Counted from the first letter of the stretch, positions 35,356 through 43,104 are shown. The stretch is 64,000 bases of DNA from Nocardioides baekrokdamisoli (GCF_003945325.1 NZ_AP019307.1:310001-374000), one strand, 5' to 3'. Notes: a model not told the origin generated them from the letters alone. Numbers and translations: made by a program.

Positions 35356-35444
35356 CCCGTACGGTCCTGGTGCCTGAGAGGTTCCGGGGAGGAATTGCCC
35401 CTTCGGCGCTCCTACGTCCTGCGACTGGAGCTCTCCCGCACGGG
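35356..35444 (-). promoter_or_regulatory. glycine riboswitch (single aptamer) upstream of gcvP
   Basis: On the minus strand the conserved core GCGCCGAAGGGGCAA is followed by AACCTCTCAGGCACCAGG and ACCG, the glycine-aptamer consensus. P1 pairs CCCGT with ACGGG at the two ends, and GGGAGAGCTCC forms the 5' part. Only one aptamer is seen between promoter and gene, not the usual tandem. The expression platform is 35275-35355. Confidence 0.9.
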
Positions 35445-35457
35445 TGTCAGCGCACCC

Positions 35458-35463
35458 AGTCTA
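35458..35463 (-). promoter_or_regulatory. -10 element of the gcvP transcript
   Basis: Minus-strand TAGACT places the transcription start near 35451, just before the riboswitch 5' end. Confidence 0.45.
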
Positions 35464-35483
35464 TCGGGTGCACTGGTGGAAAC

Positions 35484-35520
35484 GCAGAAGCCCGGCCGTC
35501 ATGAGCGACAGCCGGACCCC
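35484..35520 (-). terminator. terminator after the merR2 gene
   Basis: On the minus strand GTCCGGCTGTC pairs, with two G-T wobbles, with GACGGCCGGGC around GCTCAT, followed by TTCTGCGTTT. It separates the merR2 transcript from the gcvP promoter. Confidence 0.6.
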
Positions 35521-35541
35521 CGGAGCTTGTGATGTCGGTGT

Positions 35542-36147
35542 TCAGACCGCGGTACGCGCCGCCCGCCGGGCCGCCAACTCGTCGCCTGCGACGGTCACGG
35601 GCGCCTCGTCGGCGCTGCGCTCGCTCGGAAGCTCGGACAAACTGCCCTCGATCTCGCGCCAGACGCCACCGATCGCGATACCGAAGACACCCTGACCGCC
35701 GGCAAGAAGGTCGATGACCTCTTCGCTGTTGGTGCACTCATAGACCGAGGCACCGTCACTCATCAGCGTGACGCGGGTGAGGTCGTCGGTGCCACGCTCG
35801 CGAAGGTGGTTGACCGCGATCCGGACCTGCTGCAGCGAGATGCCGGCATCCAGGAGTCGCTTGATGACACGGAGGATCAAGATGTCGCGGAAGCCGTACA
35901 GGCGCTGAGACCCGGAGCCGGACGCGCTGCGTACCGACGGCTCGATCAGGCCGGTGCGCGCCCAGTAGTCGAGCTGACGGTAGGTGATGCCGGCTGCGGC
36001 ACACGCGGTCGGGCCGCGGTAGCCGAGGTCGCTCGGCAGGGGTGCGACGTCGTCGGTGAAGAGCAGGCCTTGGTCGTCGGCAACAGCCTGCGCCTCGGCG
36101 TAGGCATGCTCCTGAACCGGCGTGGCTGCCTTGTCGTGCTCGTTCAC
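35542..36147 (-). CDS. MerR-family regulator (Rv1830-like)
   Basis: 201 aa from GTG 36147, chosen for the GGAGG 6 nt upstream. The MerR winged HTH ('YRGPTACAAAGITYRQLDYW', then 'RLYGFRDILILRVIKRLLD') occupies about residues 45-115. The C-terminal ~80 residues are a family-specific effector region containing 'LAGGQGVFGIAIGGVW'. Order and sequence match the second MerR gene (Rv1830) of the mycobacterial gcv/garA cluster. It is separated by 190 nt from ftsR; that gap holds a motif also found upstream of garA. The bifunctional-nuclease gene that lies between the two MerR genes in mycobacteria is missing here. Confidence 0.88.
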   Translation of the reverse strand: MNEHDKAATPVQEHAYAEAQAVADDQGLLFTDDVAPLPSDLGYRGPTACAAAGITYRQLDYWARTGLIEPSVRSASGSGSQRLYGFRDILILRVIKRLLDAGISLQQVRIAVNHLRERGTDDLTRVTLMSDGASVYECTNSEEVIDLLAGGQGVFGIAIGGVWREIEGSLSELPSERSADEAPVTVAGDELAARRAARTAV

Positions 36148-36289
36148 GTCATCCTCCGTCGTCTCTCTGGTCAGAGTAACCCCGTGAGGGGAAGTTGGGC
36201 GATCCATGGATCACACCGTTGGAGTTACACCAGCGACACTTCAAAGTACGGCGGGAGGTGCCCTCGGTCAAAGATGTTCTGCGGCGTGT

Positions 36290-36320
36290 CGAAAACTCTA
36301 ACCCTCAAGTTCAGGTTGAG
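36290..36320 (-). promoter_or_regulatory. candidate MerR-type operator upstream of merR2
   Basis: CTCAA (36304-36308) and TTGAG (36316-36320) form a 5-bp dyad with a 7-nt spacer. The adjoining 21 nt (36290-36310) match 18 of 21 positions at 37569-37589 upstream of garA, sharing CGAAAA at one end and CCCTCAAGT at the other. Confidence 0.5.
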
Positions 36321-36337
36321 ACTTTCGTTCGATTCCC

Positions 36338-37072
36338 TCAGCGATGGATGCCGGAGCGTACGAGCGTCGCGTGCAGGCGTACGGACAGACTCGCGATCTC
36401 GCCCGCCACATCGTCGGCACGGGCGGCAGCAGCCGGGTCCGATGACCGCCGATAGGGCGAGGCAACCTGCTCGATGAGACCGACCTCCCGGTCGGCAGCC
36501 GCCTTGAAACCACGCAGGTGCCGCGGCTCCAGGCCGTACGCGTTCATCTCCCGGGCGGTCGTGGCCACGATCAGATCATCCCTGTCGTAGTAGCCAGCTC
36601 GTGACGGCGAGACCATACCCATCGCCTCCAGTTCGGCGAAGAAGCTCTCGCTGACATCGGCGAGCTTGATGAGTTCGCGGCGCGAGATCCTCATCGGCTC
36701 GCGGCGTACGAACTCACCCGGCTGCGGGGCGCCGTCGGCAGCCAACACCCGCGGCGGAACGGTGGGCTCCTGGGCGCCGATGGCCGGCGGCTCCAACCCT
36801 CGGTCCATCGCGTCCAAGTGCTCGGCGATCACCTTGAGCGGCAGGTAGTGGTCGCGCTGCATCCGCAGGATGTATCGCAGTCGAGCCACGTCCTCGTGGG
36901 AGAACTTGCGATAGCCCGAGGCCGTCCGCTCAGGAGTGATCAGGCCTTCGGCCTCGAGGAATCGGATCTTCGGAATGCTGACGCCGTCGAAGTCCGACTT
37001 GAGCAGATCCAGGACGTGCCCGATCGAGAACCGTTCCTCGCCAGACGCCGAGGCAGGCGCCAGACCCATCAC
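36338..37072 (-). CDS. ftsR: MerR-family cell-division regulator FtsR (Rv1828-like)
   Basis: 244 aa. The winged HTH 'FSIGHVLDLLKSDFDGVSI' followed by 'KIRFLEAEGLITPERT' and 'GYRKFSHEDVARLRYIL' is at residues 15-75. The C-terminal dimerisation/effector half includes 'MRISRRELIKLADVSESFF' and 'YGLEPRHLRGFKAAADREV'. FtsR in Corynebacterium activates ftsZ, and the mycobacterial orthologue is Rv1828. The GTG start overlaps the garA stop (GTGA); ATG 37069 is the alternative. It lies in the operon pgsA-DUF881-sbp-DUF881-gcvH-garA-ftsR. Confidence 0.9.
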   Translation of the reverse strand: MMGLAPASASGEERFSIGHVLDLLKSDFDGVSIPKIRFLEAEGLITPERTASGYRKFSHEDVARLRYILRMQRDHYLPLKVIAEHLDAMDRGLEPPAIGAQEPTVPPRVLAADGAPQPGEFVRREPMRISRRELIKLADVSESFFAELEAMGMVSPSRAGYYDRDDLIVATTAREMNAYGLEPRHLRGFKAAADREVGLIEQVASPYRRSSDPAAAARADDVAGEIASLSVRLHATLVRSGIHR

Positions 37073-37542
37073 TGGTCCCCGTGACCGGAGTAGAACACCA
37101 GCTTGAACTTGCCGATCTGGACCTCGTCGCCGTCCTTCAGCAGGACGCGGTCGATCCGATCGCGGTTGACGTACGTGCCATTCAGACTGCCGGCGTCGCT
37201 GACCGCGAAGGTGTCCTCGGTGCGACGGAACTCAGCATGGCGCCGCGAGACGGTCACGTCATCGAGGAAGATGTTGCTCTCCGGGTGACGGCCGACGGTG
37301 ACGAGGTCCTCGTCCAGCAGGAAACGCTGACCTGCGCCCGGGCCACGCTGCACGACGAGCATGCCGTTGCCGGACGGCAACGCATCCACCGTGGCGGCAT
37401 CGATCGGGCGGAGAAGGCGGTCAGAGGTGTCGCTGACATCGAGCTGCATCGTCGCGGTCGACTCAAAGTTCAGCGGAGTGCCGCACTGGGAGCAGAACTT
37501 GGCATTGCTGCCGTTCTCGCTGCCGCACGAGGTGCACCGCAT
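37069..37542 (-). CDS. garA: FHA-domain regulator GarA with N-terminal zinc ribbon
   Basis: 157 aa. The C-terminal FHA domain (about 70-150) has 'VTVGRHPESNIFLDD', 'VSRRHAEFRR' and 'SLNGTYVNRDRID', with the phosphothreonine-binding Arg, Ser and Asn in place. GarA inhibits 2-oxoglutarate dehydrogenase and regulates glutamate enzymes, and is switched off by Ser/Thr kinase phosphorylation. Residues 3-23 hold two CxxC pairs ('CTSCG', 'CSQCG'), a zinc ribbon that mycobacterial GarA lacks. The mycobacterial ETTS phosphosite is not recognisable; 'ESTATMQL' (27-34) is the nearest candidate. ATG 37542 has TAGGAG upstream. Confidence 0.9.
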   Translation of the reverse strand: MRCTSCGSENGSNAKFCSQCGTPLNFESTATMQLDVSDTSDRLLRPIDAATVDALPSGNGMLVVQRGPGAGQRFLLDEDLVTVGRHPESNIFLDDVTVSRRHAEFRRTEDTFAVSDAGSLNGTYVNRDRIDRVLLKDGDEVQIGKFKLVFYSGHGDQ

Positions 37543-37568
37543 CGCCGACTCCTAACCGGGCCTGGGGG

Positions 37569-37589
37569 CGAAAAGTCGCACCCTCAAGT
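37569..37589 (-). promoter_or_regulatory. candidate MerR-type operator upstream of garA
   Basis: It shares 18 of 21 bases with 36290-36310, in the same orientation relative to the downstream gene. The half-site CTTGAG resembles that recognised by the MerR-like repressor HspR (HAIR). Confidence 0.45.
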
Positions 37590-37621
37590 ACAACGTGACT
37601 GTTCGACCCGAACCTATCAGG

Positions 37622-38014
37622 TCACTGTCCGAGAGTCGCCTCGTACGCGGCGGCGTCGAGCAGGCCGTCGACCTCGGCGGCGCTCGACGGAACGACCTCG
37701 AACAACCAACCGGCGCCGTAGGGGTCCGTGTTGAGCAGTTCCGGCTGACCATCGAGGTCGGCGTTGACCGCGACCACGTCGCCGGACACCGGCGCGTACA
37801 CGTCCGAGACCGACTTCGTCGACTCGAGCTCGCCCACCGAGGAGCCGGCCGCCACGGTGTCCCCCACCCGCGGCAACGAGGCGTACACGATGTCGCCGAG
37901 CGCGTCCTGCGCGAAGTCGGTGATCCCGACACGGACCGAACCGGCGGTCTCGCCCGGCTGACGAACCCACTCGTGCTCGGCGGTGTAGCGCAGGTCGGCG
38001 GGGATCGAGGTCAC
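37622..38014 (-). CDS. gcvH: glycine cleavage system H protein
   Basis: 130 aa lipoyl carrier. 'YTAEHEWVR' and 'VGITDFAQDALGDIVYASLP' are conserved, and the lipoylated lysine is in 'ELESTKSVSDVYAP' (Lys about 67). It shuttles the aminomethyl and hydride between P, T and L proteins. GTG 38014 has AGGAG 6 nt upstream. Lying between the DUF881/sbp genes and garA, it reproduces the mycobacterial Rv1826-Rv1827 order. Confidence 0.97.
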   Translation of the reverse strand: MTSIPADLRYTAEHEWVRQPGETAGSVRVGITDFAQDALGDIVYASLPRVGDTVAAGSSVGELESTKSVSDVYAPVSGDVVAVNADLDGQPELLNTDPYGAGWLFEVVPSSAAEVDGLLDAAAYEATLGQ

Positions 38015-38049
38015 GTGAACTCCTAGGGGGATCGAAGGTTGGGATGAGG

Positions 38050-38748
38050 CTATCGGGTGACGACTGGACGTACGAGAACCTGGGGCTTCTGGGCCACGTC
38101 GACTGTCGCTCCGTTGGGATTGCCCTGCACGTCGTGCTCGAGGATGTACTCGGGTCCACGCGCAAAGGTCACGGCACCGGCGAGCGTGGTCGGGTCACCG
38201 ATGGCCGTGAGGACGTACGGGGAATGGAGCTGGACCCCGTCAACCGTGATCCCGGCACCCGTGGCGTCAATGGCCGTGTCAGCCACCACGCGTACACGAT
38301 CATTGAACGACATCGCCTCGACACCGGCAGACCGAAGTTCCTCGATCAGGTCCAGGACGGAGGCGGTCGCGACACCGTTGTCAGGGTCGGTGATGGTGAT
38401 CGCGATCCCCGGGCCCTGGGCCGGAACCGTACCCGCGAGGATCTTCAGGTCCGACAGCTGTTTGTCGGCCTGGGCGAGGGCTGCCTGCCGGTCGCTGGTG
38501 TTCTGCTGGAGATGCAGTCGCGTCTGCTCGAGCTGGGTGATCTGACTCTGCACGCGCTCGGACGTCGCCGACAACGCACTCAGCAGGTCCACGAGGTCCT
38601 GCTCCCGGTAAGCCGAGTAGTTGGTGTCGTCGCTGTTCGTACGCACCTGGGTGACCGCGGCGAAGCCCAGGACCGCCAGCAGCACGGCGATCACGGCCTG
38701 CCCCCTCTTGCCGCGGAACAGGATCGATCGCTTTGGCCCGTCAGGCAT
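38050..38748 (-). CDS. DUF881 membrane protein (Rv1825-like)
   Basis: 232 aa from ATG 38748. One N-terminal membrane helix (about 16-35) is followed by a coiled coil (about 45-95) and the DUF881 domain ('GPGIAITITDPDNG', 'DLIEELRSAGVEAMSFNDRV', 'GITVDGVQLHSPYVLTAIGD'). DUF881 proteins are extracytoplasmic and conserved next to FtsZ- and gcv-linked genes, but their function is unclear. It overlaps sbp by 8 nt. It is one of two DUF881 paralogues flanking sbp. Confidence 0.88.
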   Translation of the reverse strand: MPDGPKRSILFRGKRGQAVIAVLLAVLGFAAVTQVRTNSDDTNYSAYREQDLVDLLSALSATSERVQSQITQLEQTRLHLQQNTSDRQAALAQADKQLSDLKILAGTVPAQGPGIAITITDPDNGVATASVLDLIEELRSAGVEAMSFNDRVRVVADTAIDATGAGITVDGVQLHSPYVLTAIGDPTTLAGAVTFARGPEYILEHDVQGNPNGATVDVAQKPQVLVRPVVTR

Positions 38749-39073
38749 GGAAGATGTGCCGTCTGATCGCCGCGACGTTGGAGAAGATCCGGATGCCGAG
38801 GACGACGATGACGCCGGTCGACAACTGGCCGCCGACCCCGAGCTTGTCGCCCATGAACACGATGCCTGCGGCAATCACGACGTTCGACACGAACGACACC
38901 GCGAAGACCTTGTCCGAGAAGATCTTGTCGAAGTGCGCACGCAGACCACCGCACACCGCATCGAGAGCCGCCACCACGGCGATCGGGAGGTACGGCTGCA
39001 GTCCGACCGGCACCTGCGGCTGGAAGATGAGCCCCAGCACGATGCCCACGAGGAGGCCGATGCCTGCGATCAC
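38741..39073 (-). CDS. sbp: small basic membrane protein Sbp (DUF1290)
   Basis: 110 aa with three hydrophobic segments. 'LPIAVVAALDAVCGGLRAHF' and 'VVVLGIRIFSNVAAIRRHIF' are the DUF1290 signature. GTG 39073 overlaps the upstream DUF881 stop (GTGA) and the 3' end overlaps the next DUF881 gene by 8 nt, so all three are coupled. The B. subtilis homologue Sbp lies next to ftsA/ftsZ; its function is not established. Confidence 0.88.
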   Translation of the reverse strand: MIAGIGLLVGIVLGLIFQPQVPVGLQPYLPIAVVAALDAVCGGLRAHFDKIFSDKVFAVSFVSNVVIAAGIVFMGDKLGVGGQLSTGVIVVLGIRIFSNVAAIRRHIFHA

Positions 39074-39885
39074 TGCTGGTCCTTCCCCGAGGGCTTGGCG
39101 TAACTCAACGTAAGCATGCCCGATGACCCTGCAGGAACGGTGACACTGCCGGGGTACGCCTCCGAATAGGTGAATCCGAACGTCGAGGCGCCGGACCGGA
39201 AGGTGCCCCCACTCACCGTCGCCGACCACGTCCCGACCGCAGGGCCGACCGCCGTCACGACGTAGGGCGAACTGAGTGAGACACCGTTGAGCCGGATCAC
39301 AGACCCCGAATTGCGCATCGCGCTCCGCGTACTCAATCTCTCCCCGTTGATCGATATCGCCTTCGCGCCCGCGATCCACAGGGCGTTGACCAGCGCCCGA
39401 AGGTCGGAGTCCTGGACCTGTCCCCCGGAGGAACCCCCATCGGTCACGGTGACCTGGATACCGGTCCCGCTCACCGGCGCCGAGCCGGCTTGCGCGCCCA
39501 GGTTGTTCAGATCGCCAAGCGCGGCGCGCCACTGCCCGTCCACCCGGCCGTAGGCATTCGTCGCGGACGACGTGGACGCCTGCAGGAGGGACAACCGTCG
39601 CCCTTCGTCGTTCAGCGCCGCCTTGGCCGCGGTGACGCGCGCGATCAGGTCGTCCTTGTCGGTCCGCTGAAGCGCTGCGCTCCGCGACGTCTGCACGAAC
39701 GCGATGGTGCCCAGGATCCCCGCCAGAGCCACCACCGTTGCGATCACGGTACGTCGCCGGCCGGGCGGTGCCTGGCTCGGACCGCGGGCCGCCACCACTT
39801 CGTAATCGGCGTCGAGCGACTGCTCCGTGATCAGGGTCAAGAGCGGAACCGCTGCCCGCGCGCGGGCTGTCGCCCGGTCAGGCAA
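39070..39885 (-). CDS. DUF881 membrane protein (Rv1823-like)
   Basis: 271 aa from TTG 39885, preceded by GAGGGCGG. A cytoplasmic N-terminus of about 40 residues, one membrane helix (about 45-63), a coiled coil, then DUF881 ('GTGIQVTVTDGG', 'LRALVNALWIAGAKAISING', 'GVSLSSPYVVTAVG'). It overlaps pgsA by 8 nt. It is a paralogue of the gene at 38050-38748. Confidence 0.86.
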   Translation of the reverse strand: MPDRATARARAAVPLLTLITEQSLDADYEVVAARGPSQAPPGRRRTVIATVVALAGILGTIAFVQTSRSAALQRTDKDDLIARVTAAKAALNDEGRRLSLLQASTSSATNAYGRVDGQWRAALGDLNNLGAQAGSAPVSGTGIQVTVTDGGSSGGQVQDSDLRALVNALWIAGAKAISINGERLSTRSAMRNSGSVIRLNGVSLSSPYVVTAVGPAVGTWSATVSGGTFRSGASTFGFTYSEAYPGSVTVPAGSSGMLTLSYAKPSGKDQQ

Positions 39886-40477
39886 CGCGCCGCCCTCGAC
39901 GTGGTGACGGGACGGACCGGATCAGCGAGGCGACCTGGCGGGCGTAGATGATCCCGACCCACCAGTAGAGCCCGACGCCCCACAACGTGAACGCCCAGGC
40001 GAAGGTCCGGGCGATCTCGTGCACCGCACCGTGTCCGTTGGCGAGCAACAGCAACGGGAAGGCGTACAACAGATTGAACGTCGCTGCCTTGCCGAGGTAG
40101 TGCACCGGCAGCGAGGACACCCGGCGGGAGCGCAACAACGGGACGAGCGTCCACAGGAACACGTCGCGGAGCAGCACCATGGCGGCAAGCCAGGCCGGGA
40201 TCGAGTGATTCGCCCACAGCGTGACGGCGGCGGCGAGGATGAAGAGGCGATCCACGATCGGATCGAGGAGCTCTCCGATCCGGGTCACGTTGCCGGTACG
40301 CCGGGCCAGCCAGCCGTCGAAGAAGTCAGTCGCACCTGCGACGACCAGGACGCCGAGTGCGTACAGATGCCGCTGATGGCTCAGGACGAGCCAGACGAAG
40401 ATCGGGATCGTGAGCAGCCGGACGACTGTCAACGTGTTCGGGAGCGACCAGCCGGAGCGAGGCTGCGTGGTCACCAT
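39878..40477 (-). CDS. pgsA: CDP-alcohol phosphatidyltransferase (PgsA-like)
   Basis: 199 aa from ATG 40477 (TTG 40486 would add three residues). The CDP-OH motif is complete: 'DFFDGWLARRTG', 'IGELLDPIVD' (D-G-x2-A-R ... G-x3-D-x3-D). Several membrane helices follow. It transfers a phosphatidyl group to an alcohol; by synteny with Rv1822 it is annotated as phosphatidylglycerophosphate or related phospholipid synthase, and the true acceptor (glycerol-3-phosphate or another) is uncertain. It is the first gene of the gcvH/garA/ftsR operon. Confidence 0.82.
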   Translation of the reverse strand: MVTTQPRSGWSLPNTLTVVRLLTIPIFVWLVLSHQRHLYALGVLVVAGATDFFDGWLARRTGNVTRIGELLDPIVDRLFILAAAVTLWANHSIPAWLAAMVLLRDVFLWTLVPLLRSRRVSSLPVHYLGKAATFNLLYAFPLLLLANGHGAVHEIARTFAWAFTLWGVGLYWWVGIIYARQVASLIRSVPSPRRGRRVA

Positions 40478-40486
40478 GGAAGCCAA

Positions 40487-41533
40487 TTAAAGACCCTCCT
40501 CGGCGTGTGCCGCATCGCGGATCTCGCCGACCAGTTCCTCGATGACATCCTCGAGTGTGATGACGCCGAGCGTGTCGCCGTCGGTGCTGACGACGCGTGC
40601 CATGTGGGCTCCGTCGCGGCGAAGTATGGCCAGTGCGTCATGCAACTGCTCGCCCACACCCACCACGGCGAACGGCCGGATCCAGTGGGCATCCAAGGTG
40701 CGGGTCCGCTGGTCCTCGTCGCCGAGCGCGTCCTTGATGTGGAGGTATCCCACAAGGTCACCACTACGGGCGATGACCGGGAACCGGCTGAATCCGGTCG
40801 CGGCGCACGCTGCTTCGACGTCGGCTCCGGTCGCGTCCTGCGCCACGGTCGTGAGGCCCTCGACAGGCAGGAGGATCTGGTCCACAGACTTCTCCGTGAA
40901 GCCCAACGCTCCGGCGAGGCGGTCGTACTCGTCGTTCTCCAACAGTCCCTCTCCGTGACTCTCGGTGACCATGGCCTCGATCTCGGCCAGTGTGTACGCC
41001 GAGTGCGTCTCGGTCCTCGGCTCGATCCTGAAGAGCCACAGGGTGGCCCCGGCCGCGGCATTGAGCACCACGATCAGCGGACGCAGCATTCGCGCCAGGG
41101 CGTACACCGCCGGGACCAGGATGACCGCAGTTCGCTGCGGGCCCGCGAGCGCGAGATTCTTCGGAACCATCTCCCCCAGGACCACATGGCACGCAGCCAC
41201 GACGGCGAGAGCCAGGGCGTACGCCACCGGTTCAGCCACCGCGTCGTTGATCCGGACGGCGTGAAGCAACGGATGCAGGGCGGCCGCGGCACCGGGCTCG
41301 GCGATGGCACCCAGGAGCACGGAGCAGAGCGTCACTCCCAGCTGGATCGCGGCGATCATCGGCGGCATGTTCTCCATCGCCTGCAAGGTCCGCTCGGCGC
41401 GTCGCGAGCCACGTTGGGCCAACGGCTCGATCTGCGAGCGACGGGTTGCCACCAAGCCGAACTCAGCCGCCACGAAAACGGCGTTCCCGGCGATCAGCAG
41501 GACCGCGACGACGAGGAGCACGAACGGATTCAT
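40487..41533 (-). CDS. CNNM/CorC-type membrane protein with CBS domains (hemolysin family)
   Basis: 348 aa. The N-terminal CNNM (DUF21) membrane domain (about 1-170) contains 'VFVAAEFGLVATRRSQIEPL', 'AAIQLGVTLCSVLLG' and 'VLGEMVPKNLALA'. A CBS pair (about 200-335) ends in 'GVITLEDVIEELVGEIRD'. Unlike its neighbour it stops right after the CBS pair and lacks the C-terminal CorC_HlyC domain. These proteins are linked to Mg2+ export. It starts in an ATGA overlap with the upstream gene. Confidence 0.88.
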   Translation of the reverse strand: MNPFVLLVVAVLLIAGNAVFVAAEFGLVATRRSQIEPLAQRGSRRAERTLQAMENMPPMIAAIQLGVTLCSVLLGAIAEPGAAAALHPLLHAVRINDAVAEPVAYALALAVVAACHVVLGEMVPKNLALAGPQRTAVILVPAVYALARMLRPLIVVLNAAAGATLWLFRIEPRTETHSAYTLAEIEAMVTESHGEGLLENDEYDRLAGALGFTEKSVDQILLPVEGLTTVAQDATGADVEAACAATGFSRFPVIARSGDLVGYLHIKDALGDEDQRTRTLDAHWIRPFAVVGVGEQLHDALAILRRDGAHMARVVSTDGDTLGVITLEDVIEELVGEIRDAAHAEEGL

Positions 41534-42828
41534 GACTCCTCCCGCAGTTCGATCTGATCGATCCGCAGGCCGTCCATGGCACGGACCCGGAGATGGGCGG
41601 TACCCGAGTCCGTCTCGACCGTCACGTCGTCACCGACGGCCGGGATCTCGCCAGCGAGCCACAGCACCAGCCCAGCGACTGTGTCGTAGTCCTCGTGCTC
41701 CGGGAGCGCGATCCCGGTCAGGTCCTCGACCTCGTCGGGGCGGAGAAGTCCGGAGACGGTCCAACGGCCGTCACGCTGCTGCTGGGCACTGGTGTCGGTC
41801 GGGTCGTGCTCGTCGGCGATCGCGCCCACGATCTCCTCGATCACGTCCTCCATGGTGACGATGCCCGCCTGGTCGCCGTACTCGTCGGCGACGACTGCCA
41901 TCTGCATGCCCTGCCGACGGAGCAGTTGGAGCAAGGGATCCAGGCGGAGAGAGTCCGGTACCACCACGGGCCGCGCCATCAGGTTCCGTACGCGCGCGTT
42001 CGGCCGTTCGTGCACCGGCAACGCCACCGCGTTCTTCACGTGCACGGTGCCGACCACCTGACCGTCGTCATCCAGCACCGGGAAGCGCGAGTGTCCGGTC
42101 GCGCGGGTCAGCTCGATGACGGCCTCGGCGCGGTCCGACTCGTGGAGGCTGGCGGTGCGTACCCGCGGGGTCATGATCTCCCCCGCCGTACGACTGGCGA
42201 ACTCCACCGACCGCTCCATCAACTCGGCCGTGTCCGCATCCAGGGTCCCCTGGTTGGCGCTGTGCTGGATCAGGGACGTCAGCTCGCCGGAACTGCGAGC
42301 ACTGCGCAGTTCCTCCTGTGGTTCGGCACCCAGCTTGCGTACGGCTGCGTTCGCGAGCGCGTTGAGCCCGTTGATCGGCCACCGGGTCACCTTCGTCCAC
42401 GCGCGCAACAGGCCTTGTGTCCCCCGCGCGACCTCGGCCGGGCGGGCAAGTGCGATGTTCTTCGGCACCAACTCGCCGTAGATCATGGTGATGATCGATG
42501 CTCCCACCAGCGACACGGCGAGCGAGACGACGTTGGCCAGATGGTGGTTGAGCTCGCCGAGCGCCGGATGCAGCAGCTTTTCGACCGCGGGCTCCGCCAG
42601 AAAGCCGATCCCCAGGTTGGTCAGCGTGATCCCGAGCTGAGCGCCCGACAGGTGCGTGGAGAGCGACGACAACGCAGTCACCACGCCCGCAGCCCGCCGG
42701 TCCCCTGCCTCTGCCTGTTGTTCGATCAGGACACGGTCCACCGTGACCAGCGCGAACTCAGCAGCGACGAAGATGCCGCACGCGAGGATCAGCAGCACGC
42801 TCCCGGCGAGCAGCGCAGCGGTGGTCAT
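41530..42828 (-). CDS. CNNM/CorC-type transporter with CBS and CorC_HlyC domains
   Basis: 432 aa from ATG 42828. CNNM membrane domain (about 1-185: 'FVAAEFALVTVDRVLIEQQA', 'GAQLGITLTNLGIGFLAEP', 'YGELVPKNIALARP'), CBS pair (about 210-335: 'GEIMTPRVRTASL', 'GIVTMEDVIEEIVG') and the C-terminal CorC_HlyC domain (about 350-430). This is the full-length partner of the shorter gene at 40487-41533; the two may form a heteromer. The family is tied to divalent-cation (Mg2+/Co2+) efflux. A candidate -10 TATGGT lies at 42873-42878 on the minus strand. Confidence 0.88.
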   Translation of the reverse strand: MTTAALLAGSVLLILACGIFVAAEFALVTVDRVLIEQQAEAGDRRAAGVVTALSSLSTHLSGAQLGITLTNLGIGFLAEPAVEKLLHPALGELNHHLANVVSLAVSLVGASIITMIYGELVPKNIALARPAEVARGTQGLLRAWTKVTRWPINGLNALANAAVRKLGAEPQEELRSARSSGELTSLIQHSANQGTLDADTAELMERSVEFASRTAGEIMTPRVRTASLHESDRAEAVIELTRATGHSRFPVLDDDGQVVGTVHVKNAVALPVHERPNARVRNLMARPVVVPDSLRLDPLLQLLRRQGMQMAVVADEYGDQAGIVTMEDVIEEIVGAIADEHDPTDTSAQQQRDGRWTVSGLLRPDEVEDLTGIALPEHEDYDTVAGLVLWLAGEIPAVGDDVTVETDSGTAHLRVRAMDGLRIDQIELREES

Positions 42829-43023
42829 GAGGGGGCTCCGTACGCCCGATGATCGCCGTCCATTTGGGCACCACCATACCGACTCGGCGCAGCCGGATTC
42901 CGGAGGTTGGAGCCCGGGCTCGTCTGACATATCTGGCCGCCGCGGGGAGGCGCCCACTGGGCCACCGATATGTCAGACGAGCCCTCCTTGCGATAGCGTT
43001 CTCGAGCCTCCTCCGGGAGGCAT
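42829..43023. other. intergenic region between the CNNM pair and tRNA-Pro
   Basis: 195 bp without a credible gene. It holds a candidate divergent promoter for the CNNM genes, the long inverted repeat (42916-42984) and the tRNA-Pro promoter (TAGCGT at 42994-42999, with ATGTCA at 42970-42975 as -35). Confidence 0.6.
42916..42984. repeat. long perfect inverted repeat next to tRNA-Pro
   Basis: The 17-nt arms GGGCTCGTCTGACATAT (42916-42932) and ATATGTCAGACGAGCCC (42968-42984) are exact reverse complements around a 35-nt GC-rich loop. The right arm covers the candidate -35 of tRNA-Pro. There is no T-run, so it is unlikely to be a terminator. Confidence 0.85.
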
Positions 43024-43097
<74 letters not shown>

Positions 43098-43104
43098 CCG
43101 ATGT

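Noticed and set aside
40487..42828. Recent tandem duplication of the two CNNM/CorC genes
   Set aside because: The proteins are clearly divergent and differ in domain content (one lacks CorC_HlyC). Such pairs are common in actinobacteria, so the duplication is old.
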